Source of the DNA: CAYVFC01 sp964450715
Lineage (GTDB): Bacteria; Myxococcota_A; Polyangia; Polyangiales; JAFGIB01
NCBI GenBank assembly: GCA_964450715.1
Contig: CAYVFC010000250.1
Coordinates: forward strand, 1-5,799
Reading direction: 5' to 3'
Length of the DNA stretch: 5,799 nt
This document shows, piece after piece, positions 1 to 5,701 of the stretch. Positions within the stretch are counted from its first letter, which is position 1; every line of letters begins with the position of its first letter. The position numbers and the translations under genes are program-made. The notes below the pieces were generated by a model. The model was given only the letters and a program-made list of their open reading frames with translations. It was not told the origin of the DNA and did not search any database.

Positions 1-197
1 CGCTTCGGCTGCGGCCGTGCCGCTGCCCCTGAAGAGTCGACCGTAACTCGTTCCAAATGTTTCATAGGTATTCGGGCGATGCCGAAATCGCAGATGGTAT
101 TAAATAGAAAAACGGAAAAACCGGGCGTGTCAGGTGTCGGTGCGAGCGGCTCGGAGGGGGCTCGGGTCGGGCGGCTGGGGACGCCCTGCTTCCTGAC
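1..197. other. Non-coding stretch downstream of cdsA, nothing recognised
   Basis: No convincing gene is visible here. One plus-strand frame is open from base 1 to a TAA at 247-249, but it has no start codon in the window, its conceptual product resembles nothing I know, and it runs through the palindrome at 198-257. On the minus strand an ATG at 63-65 opens a frame that runs off the window edge, without a Shine-Dalgarno sequence. The usual downstream neighbours of uppS-cdsA (dxr, rseP) are not seen in these bases. Confidence 0.4.
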
Positions 198-257
198 CGC
201 CCTTTTTACGCGTTACGCGGGACCGAAAACGGTCCCGCGTAACGCGTAAAAAGGGCG
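198..257. repeat. Perfect 28-bp inverted repeat with AAAA loop, just after cdsA
   Basis: Bases 198-225 are the exact reverse complement of 230-257, separated only by AAAA (226-229). Each arm contains a tandem heptamer (TTACGCG twice in the left arm, CGCGTAA twice in the right) and a GGGACCG/CGGTCCC core. The repeat begins one base after the cdsA stop codon (259-261, minus strand), so a cdsA transcript would end in a very stable hairpin. No T-run follows the stem on either strand; the runs of five T and five A lie inside the stem. It is therefore not a canonical intrinsic terminator. Roles in 3'-end protection, attenuation or as a palindromic repeat unit are inference. Confidence 0.9.
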
Positions 258-258
258 A

Positions 259-1119
259 TCAATACGTGAGCACGGTGGTGTAGATCCAGACAGAGCCCGC
301 CACGAACAGCAAGGCGTCCACGCGATCCAGAATCCCGCCGTGACCCGGCACCAGAAATCCGCTCTCCTTGACCCCGGCGCCTCGCTTGATCAGCGACTCA
401 GCCAGATCTCCGAGCTGTCCCAGCGCACCGGCCACTACAGCGAGCACCAAACCAGGGCCAAGCGATAGCTCGGGCAGATACCAGAAGCTGGCGAGCACGG
501 CGGCCAGCGCGCTCCCCGCCAACCCTCCCACGGACCCCTCCAGCGTCTTCTTGGGCGATACCGCCTCGTACAGCTTGTGTTTGCCCAGAGCGCGACCGGT
601 GAAGTACGCCGCCGTGTCGCTGAACCAGCTGACCGTCATCACGAACACCACCCAACCCGCACCGTTGGGCTTCAAGAACAACAGAAGAACCGCGGCCAGC
701 AAGATGCCCAGGTAGAGCGGGCCGGCCATGAGCCAAGCGGTACGGGTCGCGGCCTCGGCCGGCTTTTCGGGCCGCAAGAGCCCGGCCAGCATAGCCGTGA
801 TGACCAGCGCCATGAGAGAGCCGGCCAGGACCTGTGGAATATGCAAGTAAAAAGCCGCGGCGGTTGACGCAAACACCGCAACCGTAGAGACCACCCCGAT
901 GGCCTGGTGCAACCGTTTGCCGGGCATGGTGATGGCGTATAGCTCGACCGAAGCTACCAGGCAGGCCGCGAGCACCAACGCTGCAAACCCCCACGCCGGT
1001 GCTAGAAAGAGCAAATAGAGAAGAACCGGCGCGGCGGCGGCCGAAGTAAGAAGGCGTACCGCCAGATTACCTAGAAGCGGTTTTTTCCCGGCAGGTACGG
1101 CGCTTTCTTCATCATACAT
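259..1119 (-). CDS. cdsA: Phosphatidate cytidylyltransferase (CDP-diacylglycerol synthase)
   Basis: This inner-membrane enzyme converts phosphatidic acid and CTP to CDP-diacylglycerol and pyrophosphate, the branch point for bacterial phospholipids. The 286-residue protein is close to the usual family length. It has about seven or eight hydrophobic segments beginning near residue 22. Conserved family blocks are visible: S167-D168 with the GKHKL stretch (179-183), SPKKTLEGSVGG (188-199) and the C-terminal signature S242-D268, including H260-G-G and D265-R-V-D268. In that signature the usual K-D pair is K251-E252, a conservative change, and V258 stands where the published pattern (from memory) has L, I or F. 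The ATG at 1117-1119 lies inside the end of uppS (8-bp overlap) with no strong Shine-Dalgarno, which fits translational coupling. A large hairpin follows the stop. Identification is firm; activity with E252 is presumed. Confidence 0.95.
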   Translation of the reverse strand: MYDEESAVPAGKKPLLGNLAVRLLTSAAAAPVLLYLLFLAPAWGFAALVLAACLVASVELYAITMPGKRLHQAIGVVSTVAVFASTAAAFYLHIPQVLAGSLMALVITAMLAGLLRPEKPAEAATRTAWLMAGPLYLGILLAAVLLLFLKPNGAGWVVFVMTVSWFSDTAAYFTGRALGKHKLYEAVSPKKTLEGSVGGLAGSALAAVLASFWYLPELSLGPGLVLAVVAGALGQLGDLAESLIKRGAGVKESGFLVPGHGGILDRVDALLFVAGSVWIYTTVLTY

Positions 1120-1936
1120 GCGCTGGCGTTACCGAGCTCTGAGCCAGCTTCCGCTCCCCGGAACGCTCCCCGGTAACCACGCGGCCGAAACGCCGGTTGC
1201 GCTTCTGAAAGGAGCCTATCGCGCGAAACAGCTCGTCCTTTCCAAAAGCGGGCCAGAGGGTACGCGTGAAGTAGAACTCGGCATAGGCGCAGCTCCAGAG
1301 GAGAAAATTGCTGATGCGGTACTCTCCGCCAGTGCGAATGAGCAGATCTACCGGACCGGCTTCGCTGGACGGAAGCTCCGCGCCCAGGCTCTTTTCGTCG
1401 ATCGACGCCGGATCGATCTCGCCGCTCTTGGCCTTCTCGGCCAGCTTCCGCGCGGCGTCCGCGATCTCCTCCTGGCCGCCGTAGGATATCGCGAGTTGCA
1501 GCGTCATGCCGTCCAGATGCGCGGTCTCGCTCTCGAGCTGCTCGAGCAATGCTCTCACGTACAGAGGAAGGCGCCGTACCCGTCCCAACGCTCGGACTCG
1601 GATCCCGGTCCGCAAGACCTCGGGACGCTCCTTAATCAAGAACTCCCGAAAAAGATCCATGAGCGCTCTGACTTCATAGGCCGGACGCTCCCAGTTCTGC
1701 TCGCTGAAGGCGAAGAGCGTGAGTGTCTCGATACCTAGCCTGCGGCAGGTGCGAACAGTACGTCGAACGGCCTCGCTACCCTCGCGATGTCCGGCAGTGC
1801 GCGGTAGCCCCTTCTGGTGAGCCCACCTACCGTTTCCGTCCATTATGACGGCCACGTGACGCGGAAGAGAATCCAAGCGAAGAAGAGGCATTTTCGGCGA
1901 GTACCACGGGCTTGCCGGTCGTTCAAGGAGAACCAT
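1112..1936 (-). CDS. uppS: Isoprenyl transferase, probable undecaprenyl diphosphate synthase
   Basis: This is a cis-prenyltransferase of the UppS family. It is expected to add isopentenyl units to farnesyl diphosphate, making the C55 lipid carrier for peptidoglycan and O-antigen synthesis. Visible family features are HVAVIMDGNGRWA (27-39) with catalytic D33, H50, the NWERP block (81-85), RTGGEYRISNFLLW (201-214) with R201, R207 and S209, E220, and the C-terminal LWPAF and RRFG motifs. Q80 occupies the position that is Glu in E. coli (FSSENW becomes FSEQNW). At 274 residues it is slightly longer than the E. coli enzyme, with extra residues at both ends. The ATG at 1934-1936 has no clear Shine-Dalgarno, and Met16 (1889-1891) is a possible alternative start. 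uppS-cdsA is a classical gene pair; frr, often upstream, is absent here. Exact chain length cannot be read from sequence. Confidence 0.95.
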   Translation of the reverse strand: MVLLERPASPWYSPKMPLLRLDSLPRHVAVIMDGNGRWAHQKGLPRTAGHREGSEAVRRTVRTCRRLGIETLTLFAFSEQNWERPAYEVRALMDLFREFLIKERPEVLRTGIRVRALGRVRRLPLYVRALLEQLESETAHLDGMTLQLAISYGGQEEIADAARKLAEKAKSGEIDPASIDEKSLGAELPSSEAGPVDLLIRTGGEYRISNFLLWSCAYAEFYFTRTLWPAFGKDELFRAIGSFQKRNRRFGRVVTGERSGERKLAQSSVTPAHV

Positions 1937-2000
1937 TCCGGCGTAAAGGCGGCTATATTACGAGGTGAGGCTCGTATCGAAGAGAGCGTAGGCTAGATTC

Positions 2001-2024
2001 CAATACGTTGCTATACATGTATTG
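2001..2024. repeat. Inverted repeat CAATAC...GTATTG enclosing palindrome ATACATGTAT
   Basis: CAATAC (2001-2006) is the reverse complement of GTATTG (2019-2024). The 10-bp perfect palindrome ATACATGTAT lies at 2013-2022. The pair ends three bases before the parS-like 16-mer. The symmetry would suit a dimeric DNA-binding protein, but the bound protein, if any, is unknown. Confidence 0.45.
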
Positions 2025-2027
2025 TCT

Positions 2028-2043
2028 CGTTTCACGTGAAACA
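2028..2043. promoter_or_regulatory. parS: parS chromosome-partitioning site (ParB binding site)
   Basis: The 16 bases match the widely conserved bacterial parS sequence TGTTTCACGTGAAACA at 15 positions; only the first base differs (C for T). The inner 14 bases (2029-2042) are a perfect palindrome. In known systems ParB binds this site, loads as a CTP-dependent clamp and spreads over flanking DNA, and ParA then moves the loaded origin region. Such sites usually cluster near the replication origin, so this locus may be origin-proximal. It lies in an intergenic gap between divergent operons, where ParB spreading could also affect uppS or bioF transcription. parA and parB are not in the window. 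The assignment rests on the motif alone. Confidence 0.85.
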
Positions 2044-2068
2044 CCGTAAGCGGGATTCTAAAAGAAGC

Positions 2069-2128
2069 TATCCAGATAAGAGTCTCTTTAGCCACCCCGG
2101 AGAGACCTATGTACCACGACTCTGGATA
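2069..2128. repeat. Nested inverted repeat in the uppS-bioF gap
   Basis: TATCCAGA (2069-2076) pairs perfectly with TCTGGATA (2121-2128). Allowing a five-base bulge (2077-2081), the stem extends to 11 bp with GTC (2082-2084) against GAC (2118-2120). Inside lies a second stem, GTCTCT (2082-2087) with AGAGAC (2101-2106). The two structures share bases 2082-2084, so the extended outer stem and the inner stem would partly compete. If transcribed toward bioF it could be a structured leader; no known riboswitch is recognised. Confidence 0.4.
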
Positions 2129-2229
2129 AACCTTCCATTTTCTGTGGTAATTTTTCTATCTCTACTCCCCGCTTTTTAGGGTCCGTGACAAAATAACTCG
2201 ATCAGATTTCGGAGCGCGACGGCCCCGGA

Positions 2230-2286
2230 TGCAAGGCGCGACGACGAGAAATATTGGGGATATTTCGAGGAGGAGCAACGCAGCAG
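2230..2286 (+). repeat. Hairpin-bearing repeat-like element upstream of bioF (copy 1)
   Basis: The block starts TGCAAGGCGCG and ends GCAACGCAGCAG. Its centre is a perfect 7-bp hairpin, GAAATAT (2248-2254) with ATATTTC (2260-2266) and a TGGGG loop. The outer ends can pair TGC (2230-2232) with GCA (2283-2285) and GCG (2236-2238) with CGC (2279-2281). A similar, inverted layout exists at 5702-5736. The wording also resembles dispersed extragenic repeats I recall from proteobacterial genomes, but I cannot verify this. Two possible bioF upstream starts (TTG 2254, ATG 2287) fall in or beside it and are judged non-functional. Confidence 0.45.
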
Positions 2287-2357
2287 ATGCGCGCGCCCTG
2301 CCCGCGCGGCGACGGGAGTTGCATTTTGAGCCGGGAACTATTTAACGTTTCTCGGGC

Positions 2358-2362
2358 AGGAG
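2358..2362 (+). promoter_or_regulatory. Shine-Dalgarno site that fixes the bioF start
   Basis: AGGAG is followed by eight bases and then the ATG at 2371. This spacing is ideal and supports 2371 over in-frame upstream starts at 2254 (TTG) and 2287 (ATG). Confidence 0.75.
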
Positions 2363-2370
2363 CGAAGCCA

Positions 2371-3567
2371 ATGCCATTCGAGAGTGACATCGAGCGCGAG
2401 CTCCTCGCGCTCCGGTCTTCCGGACTAGACAGACGACCGCGCGTGCTCGGAAGCTCCCAGCTACCAGAGGTTCTGGTCGAAGGGCGTAAGGTCATCGGAC
2501 TCTGTTCAAACAACTACCTCGGTCTGGCCGATCACCCCGACCTGGTTACCGCTGCAAGCCACGCCCTTCGCGGATTCGGCGTAGGGGCCGCGGCTTCCCG
2601 GCAGGTTTCAGGAACCATGGACATTCACCTGCAGGCCGAGCAGAGGCTGACACGATTCGTCGGTCTCGAGGCCTGCGTCCTTTTCTCTTCCGGATACGCC
2701 GCAAATACCGGGGCTCTACAAGCCCTCGCCGGTCGGTCCGACGTGCTATTCAGCGACTCACTGAACCATGCCAGCATTATCGACGGGTGCAGGCTGAGCC
2801 GGGCGCGCGTACAAGTCTATCGACACCGCGATCCAGAGCACTTGCAAGCGCTCCTCTCCCAACACCGCTCGGGAAGCTCGAGAGCGCTGGTAATCTCCGA
2901 GTCTGTCTTCTCCATGGACGGGGACACGGCCCCGCTCAGTGAGCTCCGCGACCTGTGCGATCGTTTCGATGCGGCCCTTTATGTAGATGAGGCCCACGCT
3001 CTGGGCGTTTTAGGCCCCCGCGGCCAAGGGCTCTGCGCCCTGCTTCAAGTAAGACCCGATGTGCTCGTAGGAACGCTGGGCAAGGCCTTTGGCTCGGCCG
3101 GCGGATTCGTGGCTGCTAGCGCGAACACGGTCGAGATTATCCGGAACAAGGCTAGAAGTTACTTCTTTTCCACCGCTCCTCCTCCGCTGCAAGCCGCTCT
3201 TGCCCTTGCCGCCGCGGATCTCGTCGAGTCCTCGGACGACCGGCGAGCGCGCGTGCTCGGTCACGCTGCTAGAATGAGAAGCGCACTCGGTGAAATGGGG
3301 TACGAAACGCCCGCTGGATCGACCCCGATCATACCCGTCCTCGTCAGGGAGCGCGATGCGGTCATGCGCCTTTCCTCTTCACTGCTCGAGAAGAGGGTTT
3401 TCGTTCAGGGCATTCGGCCCCCTTCCGTACCCATCGGTACCAGCCGGCTACGGCTAACGCCCATCGCTTCTCACGAAGATATCCACATCACCCGGGCAAT
3501 AGACGCATTTCGATCCGCCTTGCCGGACTATCTATCTCTCCGGAAACGACAGAGGAATCGTTTGTGA
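2371..3567 (+). CDS. bioF: 8-amino-7-oxononanoate synthase
   Basis: This PLP-dependent alpha-oxoamine synthase is expected to condense pimeloyl-ACP (or pimeloyl-CoA) with L-alanine, giving 8-amino-7-oxononanoate, CO2 and the free carrier. From the ATG at 2371 it has 398 residues, near the family norm. Family landmarks are SNNYLGLADHP near the N-terminus, the SRQVSGTMDIHLQAE and LNHASIIDGCRLSRA blocks, D206-E-A-H209 for cofactor binding, and GTLGK with Schiff-base lysine K238. Starts further upstream would add up to 39 residues encoded by hairpin-rich, repeat-like DNA and lack family similarity. The gene overlaps bioD by 4 bp, which makes BioF far more likely than the related glycine C-acetyltransferase (Kbl). 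Its codon use is mixed (CTC, CTA, CTT for Leu), unlike serC. Confidence 0.92.
   Translation: MPFESDIERELLALRSSGLDRRPRVLGSSQLPEVLVEGRKVIGLCSNNYLGLADHPDLVTAASHALRGFGVGAAASRQVSGTMDIHLQAEQRLTRFVGLEACVLFSSGYAANTGALQALAGRSDVLFSDSLNHASIIDGCRLSRARVQVYRHRDPEHLQALLSQHRSGSSRALVISESVFSMDGDTAPLSELRDLCDRFDAALYVDEAHALGVLGPRGQGLCALLQVRPDVLVGTLGKAFGSAGGFVAASANTVEIIRNKARSYFFSTAPPPLQAALALAAADLVESSDDRRARVLGHAARMRSALGEMGYETPAGSTPIIPVLVRERDAVMRLSSSLLEKRVFVQGIRPPSVPIGTSRLRLTPIASHEDIHITRAIDAFRSALPDYLSLRKRQRNRL
3551..3556 (+). promoter_or_regulatory. Shine-Dalgarno site for the GTG start of bioD
   Basis: AGAGGA lies inside the end of bioF, seven bases before the GTG at 3564. It supports this non-ATG start and coupled translation through the GTGA overlap (3564-3567). 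Confidence 0.75.
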
Positions 3568-4247
3568 TACCCCTCGGTCTTTTCATCACCTCTACCGGGA
3601 CCGGCATGGGCAAGACCTTCGTGACTCGGGGAATCGCCCGGGCCCTGGTGAACGCTGGTATCAATGTGGCCGCCATCAAGCCCATCGAGACCGGTTGCGA
3701 TCCATTTGCCTTGGACGCGCTTGCCATCGCCAACGCCTGCCGCGAGCCCGAGCTGGGCACCGCAGAGGGCCTGTACAGAGCCGGTCCTGCTCTGTCTCCC
3801 TATGCGGCTTCGCTGGTCACCGCCGCACCCCCACCCGACATCGGCCGGCTCGCCGCTCGCATCCGGGAGCTTTGTGGTGAAAAACAGGCGGTTCTGGTGG
3901 AGGGAGCCGGCGGTCTTCTGGTTCCGTTAGACCGGCAACGAACTGTAGCCGACCTGGCGGCGATCCTCGCGCTTCCGTTGCTAGTGGTGGCGCGCGACGA
4001 GCTCGGCGTCATCTCGCATACGCTCACGTTGTTCGAGTCGGCCGCCGCGCGCGGGCTCCACATCGCCGGCCTGGTGCTGGTACGTCACGAGCCGGGCGAG
4101 GCTTCTGCCGTAAAGGGCTCGAATCCGAGCGTGCTCGCCGAGCTGGTCCGGGCGCCCGTTCTCGGCCTGGGATTTTGCGAAGATGACGACGAGAAGCTGG
4201 CTTGTGCCGTACGGGAAGCCGGGATCGTCGATCTGCTTGTGCGATGA
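3564..4247 (+). CDS. bioD: ATP-dependent dethiobiotin synthetase
   Basis: BioD closes the ureido ring of dethiobiotin from 7,8-diaminononanoate, CO2 and ATP, one step before biotin synthase. The 227-residue length is typical. Visible features are the P-loop STGTGMGKT (10-18) with K17, K39 in the AAIKPIETG block, D51 in LDALAIA (matching the E. coli metal-binding Asp), and VEGAGG (112-117) with E113. The P-loop differs from the E. coli form GTDTEVGKT by S10 for Gly and G12 for Asp; a Gly at the latter position is, as I recall, common in other BioDs. The GTG start overlaps the bioF stop in a GTGA arrangement and has a good Shine-Dalgarno. bioA and bioB must lie elsewhere if the pathway is complete. 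No clear terminator follows; the next promoter begins about 27 bp after the stop. Confidence 0.93.
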   Translation: MIPLGLFITSTGTGMGKTFVTRGIARALVNAGINVAAIKPIETGCDPFALDALAIANACREPELGTAEGLYRAGPALSPYAASLVTAAPPPDIGRLAARIRELCGEKQAVLVEGAGGLLVPLDRQRTVADLAAILALPLLVVARDELGVISHTLTLFESAAARGLHIAGLVLVRHEPGEASAVKGSNPSVLAELVRAPVLGLGFCEDDDEKLACAVREAGIVDLLVR

Positions 4248-4273
4248 ACAGAGCGACTTGCTGCCGGTTCGAT

Positions 4274-4301
4274 TTGCCGGTCGGTCGTGCATGTGTATAG
4301 T
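4274..4301 (+). promoter_or_regulatory. Sigma70-like promoter of tRNA-Ala with GC-rich discriminator
   Basis: TTGCCG (4274-4279, 4 of 6 consensus bases) and TATAGT (4296-4301, 5 of 6) are spaced by 16 bp. The next bases, AGCCCCCGC, form a GC-rich discriminator like those of stringently controlled stable-RNA promoters. Transcription would start near 4308, about 27 bases before the mature tRNA. Confidence 0.6.
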
Positions 4302-4334
4302 AGCCCCCGCATTCGCTATATCGAGGTCGTTTCC

Positions 4335-4410
4335 GGGGCTGTAGCTCAGTTGGGAGAGCGCCGCGTTCGCAATGCGGAAGTCAGGGGTTCAAATCCCCTC
4401 AGCTCCACCA
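4335..4410 (+). tRNA. tRNA-Ala (anticodon CGC)
   Basis: The 76 bases fold into a complete cloverleaf with encoded CCA. The acceptor GGGGCTG pairs with CAGCTCC and includes the G3:U70 wobble that identifies alanine tRNAs. The D stem is GCTC/GAGC. The anticodon stem is CCGCG/TGCGG with loop TTCGCAA, giving anticodon CGC at 4368-4370, which reads GCG codons. The variable loop is AAGTC and the T arm is AGGGG TTCAAAT CCCCT. It lies 60 bp upstream of serC on the same strand. Confidence 0.97.
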
Positions 4411-4470
4411 CTCGGTACGGGTGAAAACCTGATTTCGCGTTACCAACACCAAAAGAAACGGTTCGGCAAA

Positions 4471-5565
4471 ATGGCAGAGAGAGTCATCAACTTCAATCCG
4501 GGTCCGGCCACCCTTCCTCTCCCCGCCCTGGAGGCGGTCCATCGCGACATGATGGACTTCAACGACACCGGCATGTCCATTCTGGAGCACAGCCACAGGG
4601 CCAAGGACTACGACGCGCTGCACAATCAGACCATCGACCTCATCCGGCAGCTGCTCTCCGTCCCGGATAGCTACCAGGTGCTGTTCATGGGCGGCGGTGC
4701 CTCGGCCCAGTTCGCCATGGTGCCCATGAACCTGATCCCCAAGGGCGGCAGCGCCGACTACATCCTGACCGGCACCTGGGCCAAGAAGGCCTATGCCGAG
4801 GCGCAGATCGTGGCCAAGGCGCGCCTGGCCGCGGATATGGCCCAGGACGGCAAGTTCCTGCGCTGCCCCGGACCGAAAGAGGTCGAGGTCGACCCCAAGG
4901 CTGCCTACCTGCACATCACCTCCAACAACACCATCGCCGGCACCCAGTACTTCGACTTCCCGGAAACCGGCAGCGTTCCGCTGGTCGCCGACATGTCGAG
5001 CGACATCATGTGGCGTCCGATCGACGTCTCGCGCTTCGGTCTCATCTACGCGGGCGCTCAGAAGAACCTGGGCCCGGCCGGCGTGACCGTGGTGATCGTC
5101 CGCAAGGACCTGGTCGAGAAAGCCAACAGCGCCATCCCCAAGGCCTTCAGCTACCAGAATACGGCCAACGGCAACTCGCTGCAGAACACCGCTCCCACCT
5201 TCAACATCTTCGTGGTCAACAAGGTGTTGCACGCCTACCAGCAGATGGGAGGCCTCTGCGCCATCGAGAAGCTCAACCGCGAGAAGGCCGCGCTTTTGTA
5301 CGAGCTGATCGATGCCAACGCGGACTACTTCCGCTGCCCGGTCGACAAGGGCTCGCGCTCGGTGATGAACGTGGTCTTCCGGCTTCCCGAGGAGAAGCTG
5401 GAAGCGGCCTTCATCGAGCAGGCCAAGAGTGCCGGCATGGTGGGGCTGAAGGGCCACCGGTCGGTGGGCGGCTGCCGCGCCTCGATGTACAACGCCATGA
5501 CGCGCGCCGGCGTGGAGCGCCTGGTCCAGTTCATGGCCGACTTCAAGAAGGCAAACCCGGCCTGA
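4471..5565 (+). CDS. serC: Phosphoserine aminotransferase
   Basis: SerC is a PLP enzyme that transaminates 3-phosphohydroxypyruvate to phosphoserine in serine synthesis, with glutamate as donor; it can also act in pyridoxal phosphate synthesis. The 364 residues match the family length. Landmarks are INFNPGPATLPL (6-17), substrate-binding H42-R43 in the EHSHR block, GGGASAQF (74-81), W103, and AGAQK198NLGPAG with the Schiff-base lysine at the same number as in E. coli. The C-terminus has GHRSVGGCRASMYNAM. The ATG at 4471 is chosen because the family begins just before INFNPGP; an in-frame ATG at 4372 lies inside the tRNA gene. No clear Shine-Dalgarno precedes 4471. Codon choice is strongly biased (CTG, AAG, GAG, GGC), suggesting high expression compared with bioF. 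It may be cotranscribed with tRNA-Ala. Confidence 0.96.
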   Translation: MAERVINFNPGPATLPLPALEAVHRDMMDFNDTGMSILEHSHRAKDYDALHNQTIDLIRQLLSVPDSYQVLFMGGGASAQFAMVPMNLIPKGGSADYILTGTWAKKAYAEAQIVAKARLAADMAQDGKFLRCPGPKEVEVDPKAAYLHITSNNTIAGTQYFDFPETGSVPLVADMSSDIMWRPIDVSRFGLIYAGAQKNLGPAGVTVVIVRKDLVEKANSAIPKAFSYQNTANGNSLQNTAPTFNIFVVNKVLHAYQQMGGLCAIEKLNREKAALLYELIDANADYFRCPVDKGSRSVMNVVFRLPEEKLEAAFIEQAKSAGMVGLKGHRSVGGCRASMYNAMTRAGVERLVQFMADFKKANPA

Positions 5566-5701
5566 CCGAACGTACCGCAGTACCCTCGTGAGCTAACGGA
5601 ACGGAGCGACACCCGCTGTCTGACGCGGTGGCGTCTAGGCGGGGGGGTAGGGGCCGGGCACGCTCCGGCCAGCGTCGAAGCTTCGCAATGGCAATTTCCT
5701 T

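Larger units (their letters stand above)
1937..2370. other. Divergent intergenic region between uppS and bioF
   Basis: I see no credible gene in these 434 bp. The region separates the minus-strand uppS-cdsA pair from the plus-strand bioF-bioD pair, so it should contain both promoters, but I could not identify a convincing -35/-10 pair on either strand. It holds a parS-like site, a 10-bp palindrome, a nested inverted repeat and a hairpin-rich repeat-like stretch, listed separately. A further hairpin, 6 bp of CGCGCG with a 7-nt loop, lies at 2290-2308. The middle part (about 1980-2215) is visibly more AT-rich than the genes on either side. No BirA-type operator was found upstream of bioF. Confidence 0.6.

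Noticed and set aside
1..65. Minus-strand open frame from ATG 63-65 running off the window edge
   Set aside because: Only about 21 codons are visible, with no Shine-Dalgarno and no recognised similarity; possible but unsupported.
1..249. Open plus-strand frame from the window edge to TAA at 247-249
   Set aside because: It has no start in view and no recognisable protein features, and it runs through the perfect palindrome.
398..994. Long open frames in other phases across cdsA, uppS, bioD and serC
   Set aside because: They are shadows of real genes: Arg/Gly/Pro/Ser-rich translations without family features, produced by high GC content.
1848..1863. Second CACGTG core inside uppS as another parS site
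   Set aside because: Beyond the CACGTG core few flanking bases match parS and the palindrome is not maintained; the bases encode the conserved RHVAVIMDG block.
2254..2370. Upstream in-frame starts for bioF (TTG 2254, ATG 2287 with a GAGGAGGAG stretch before it)
   Set aside because: The purine-rich stretch is part of a hairpin-bearing repeat-like block, the added residues do not look like BioF, and the ATG at 2371 has a better-placed AGGAG.
4258..4282. Terminator between bioD and the tRNA (CCGG...CCGG hairpin)
   Set aside because: Only 4 bp of stem, no T-run, and it overlaps the better-supported tRNA promoter.
4372..4470. In-frame 33-codon N-terminal extension of serC starting inside tRNA-Ala
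   Set aside because: The ATG is within the anticodon loop and stem of the tRNA. The peptide is the familiar spurious translation of a tRNA 3' half (KSGVQIPSAPP), and SerC proteins begin just before INFNPGP.
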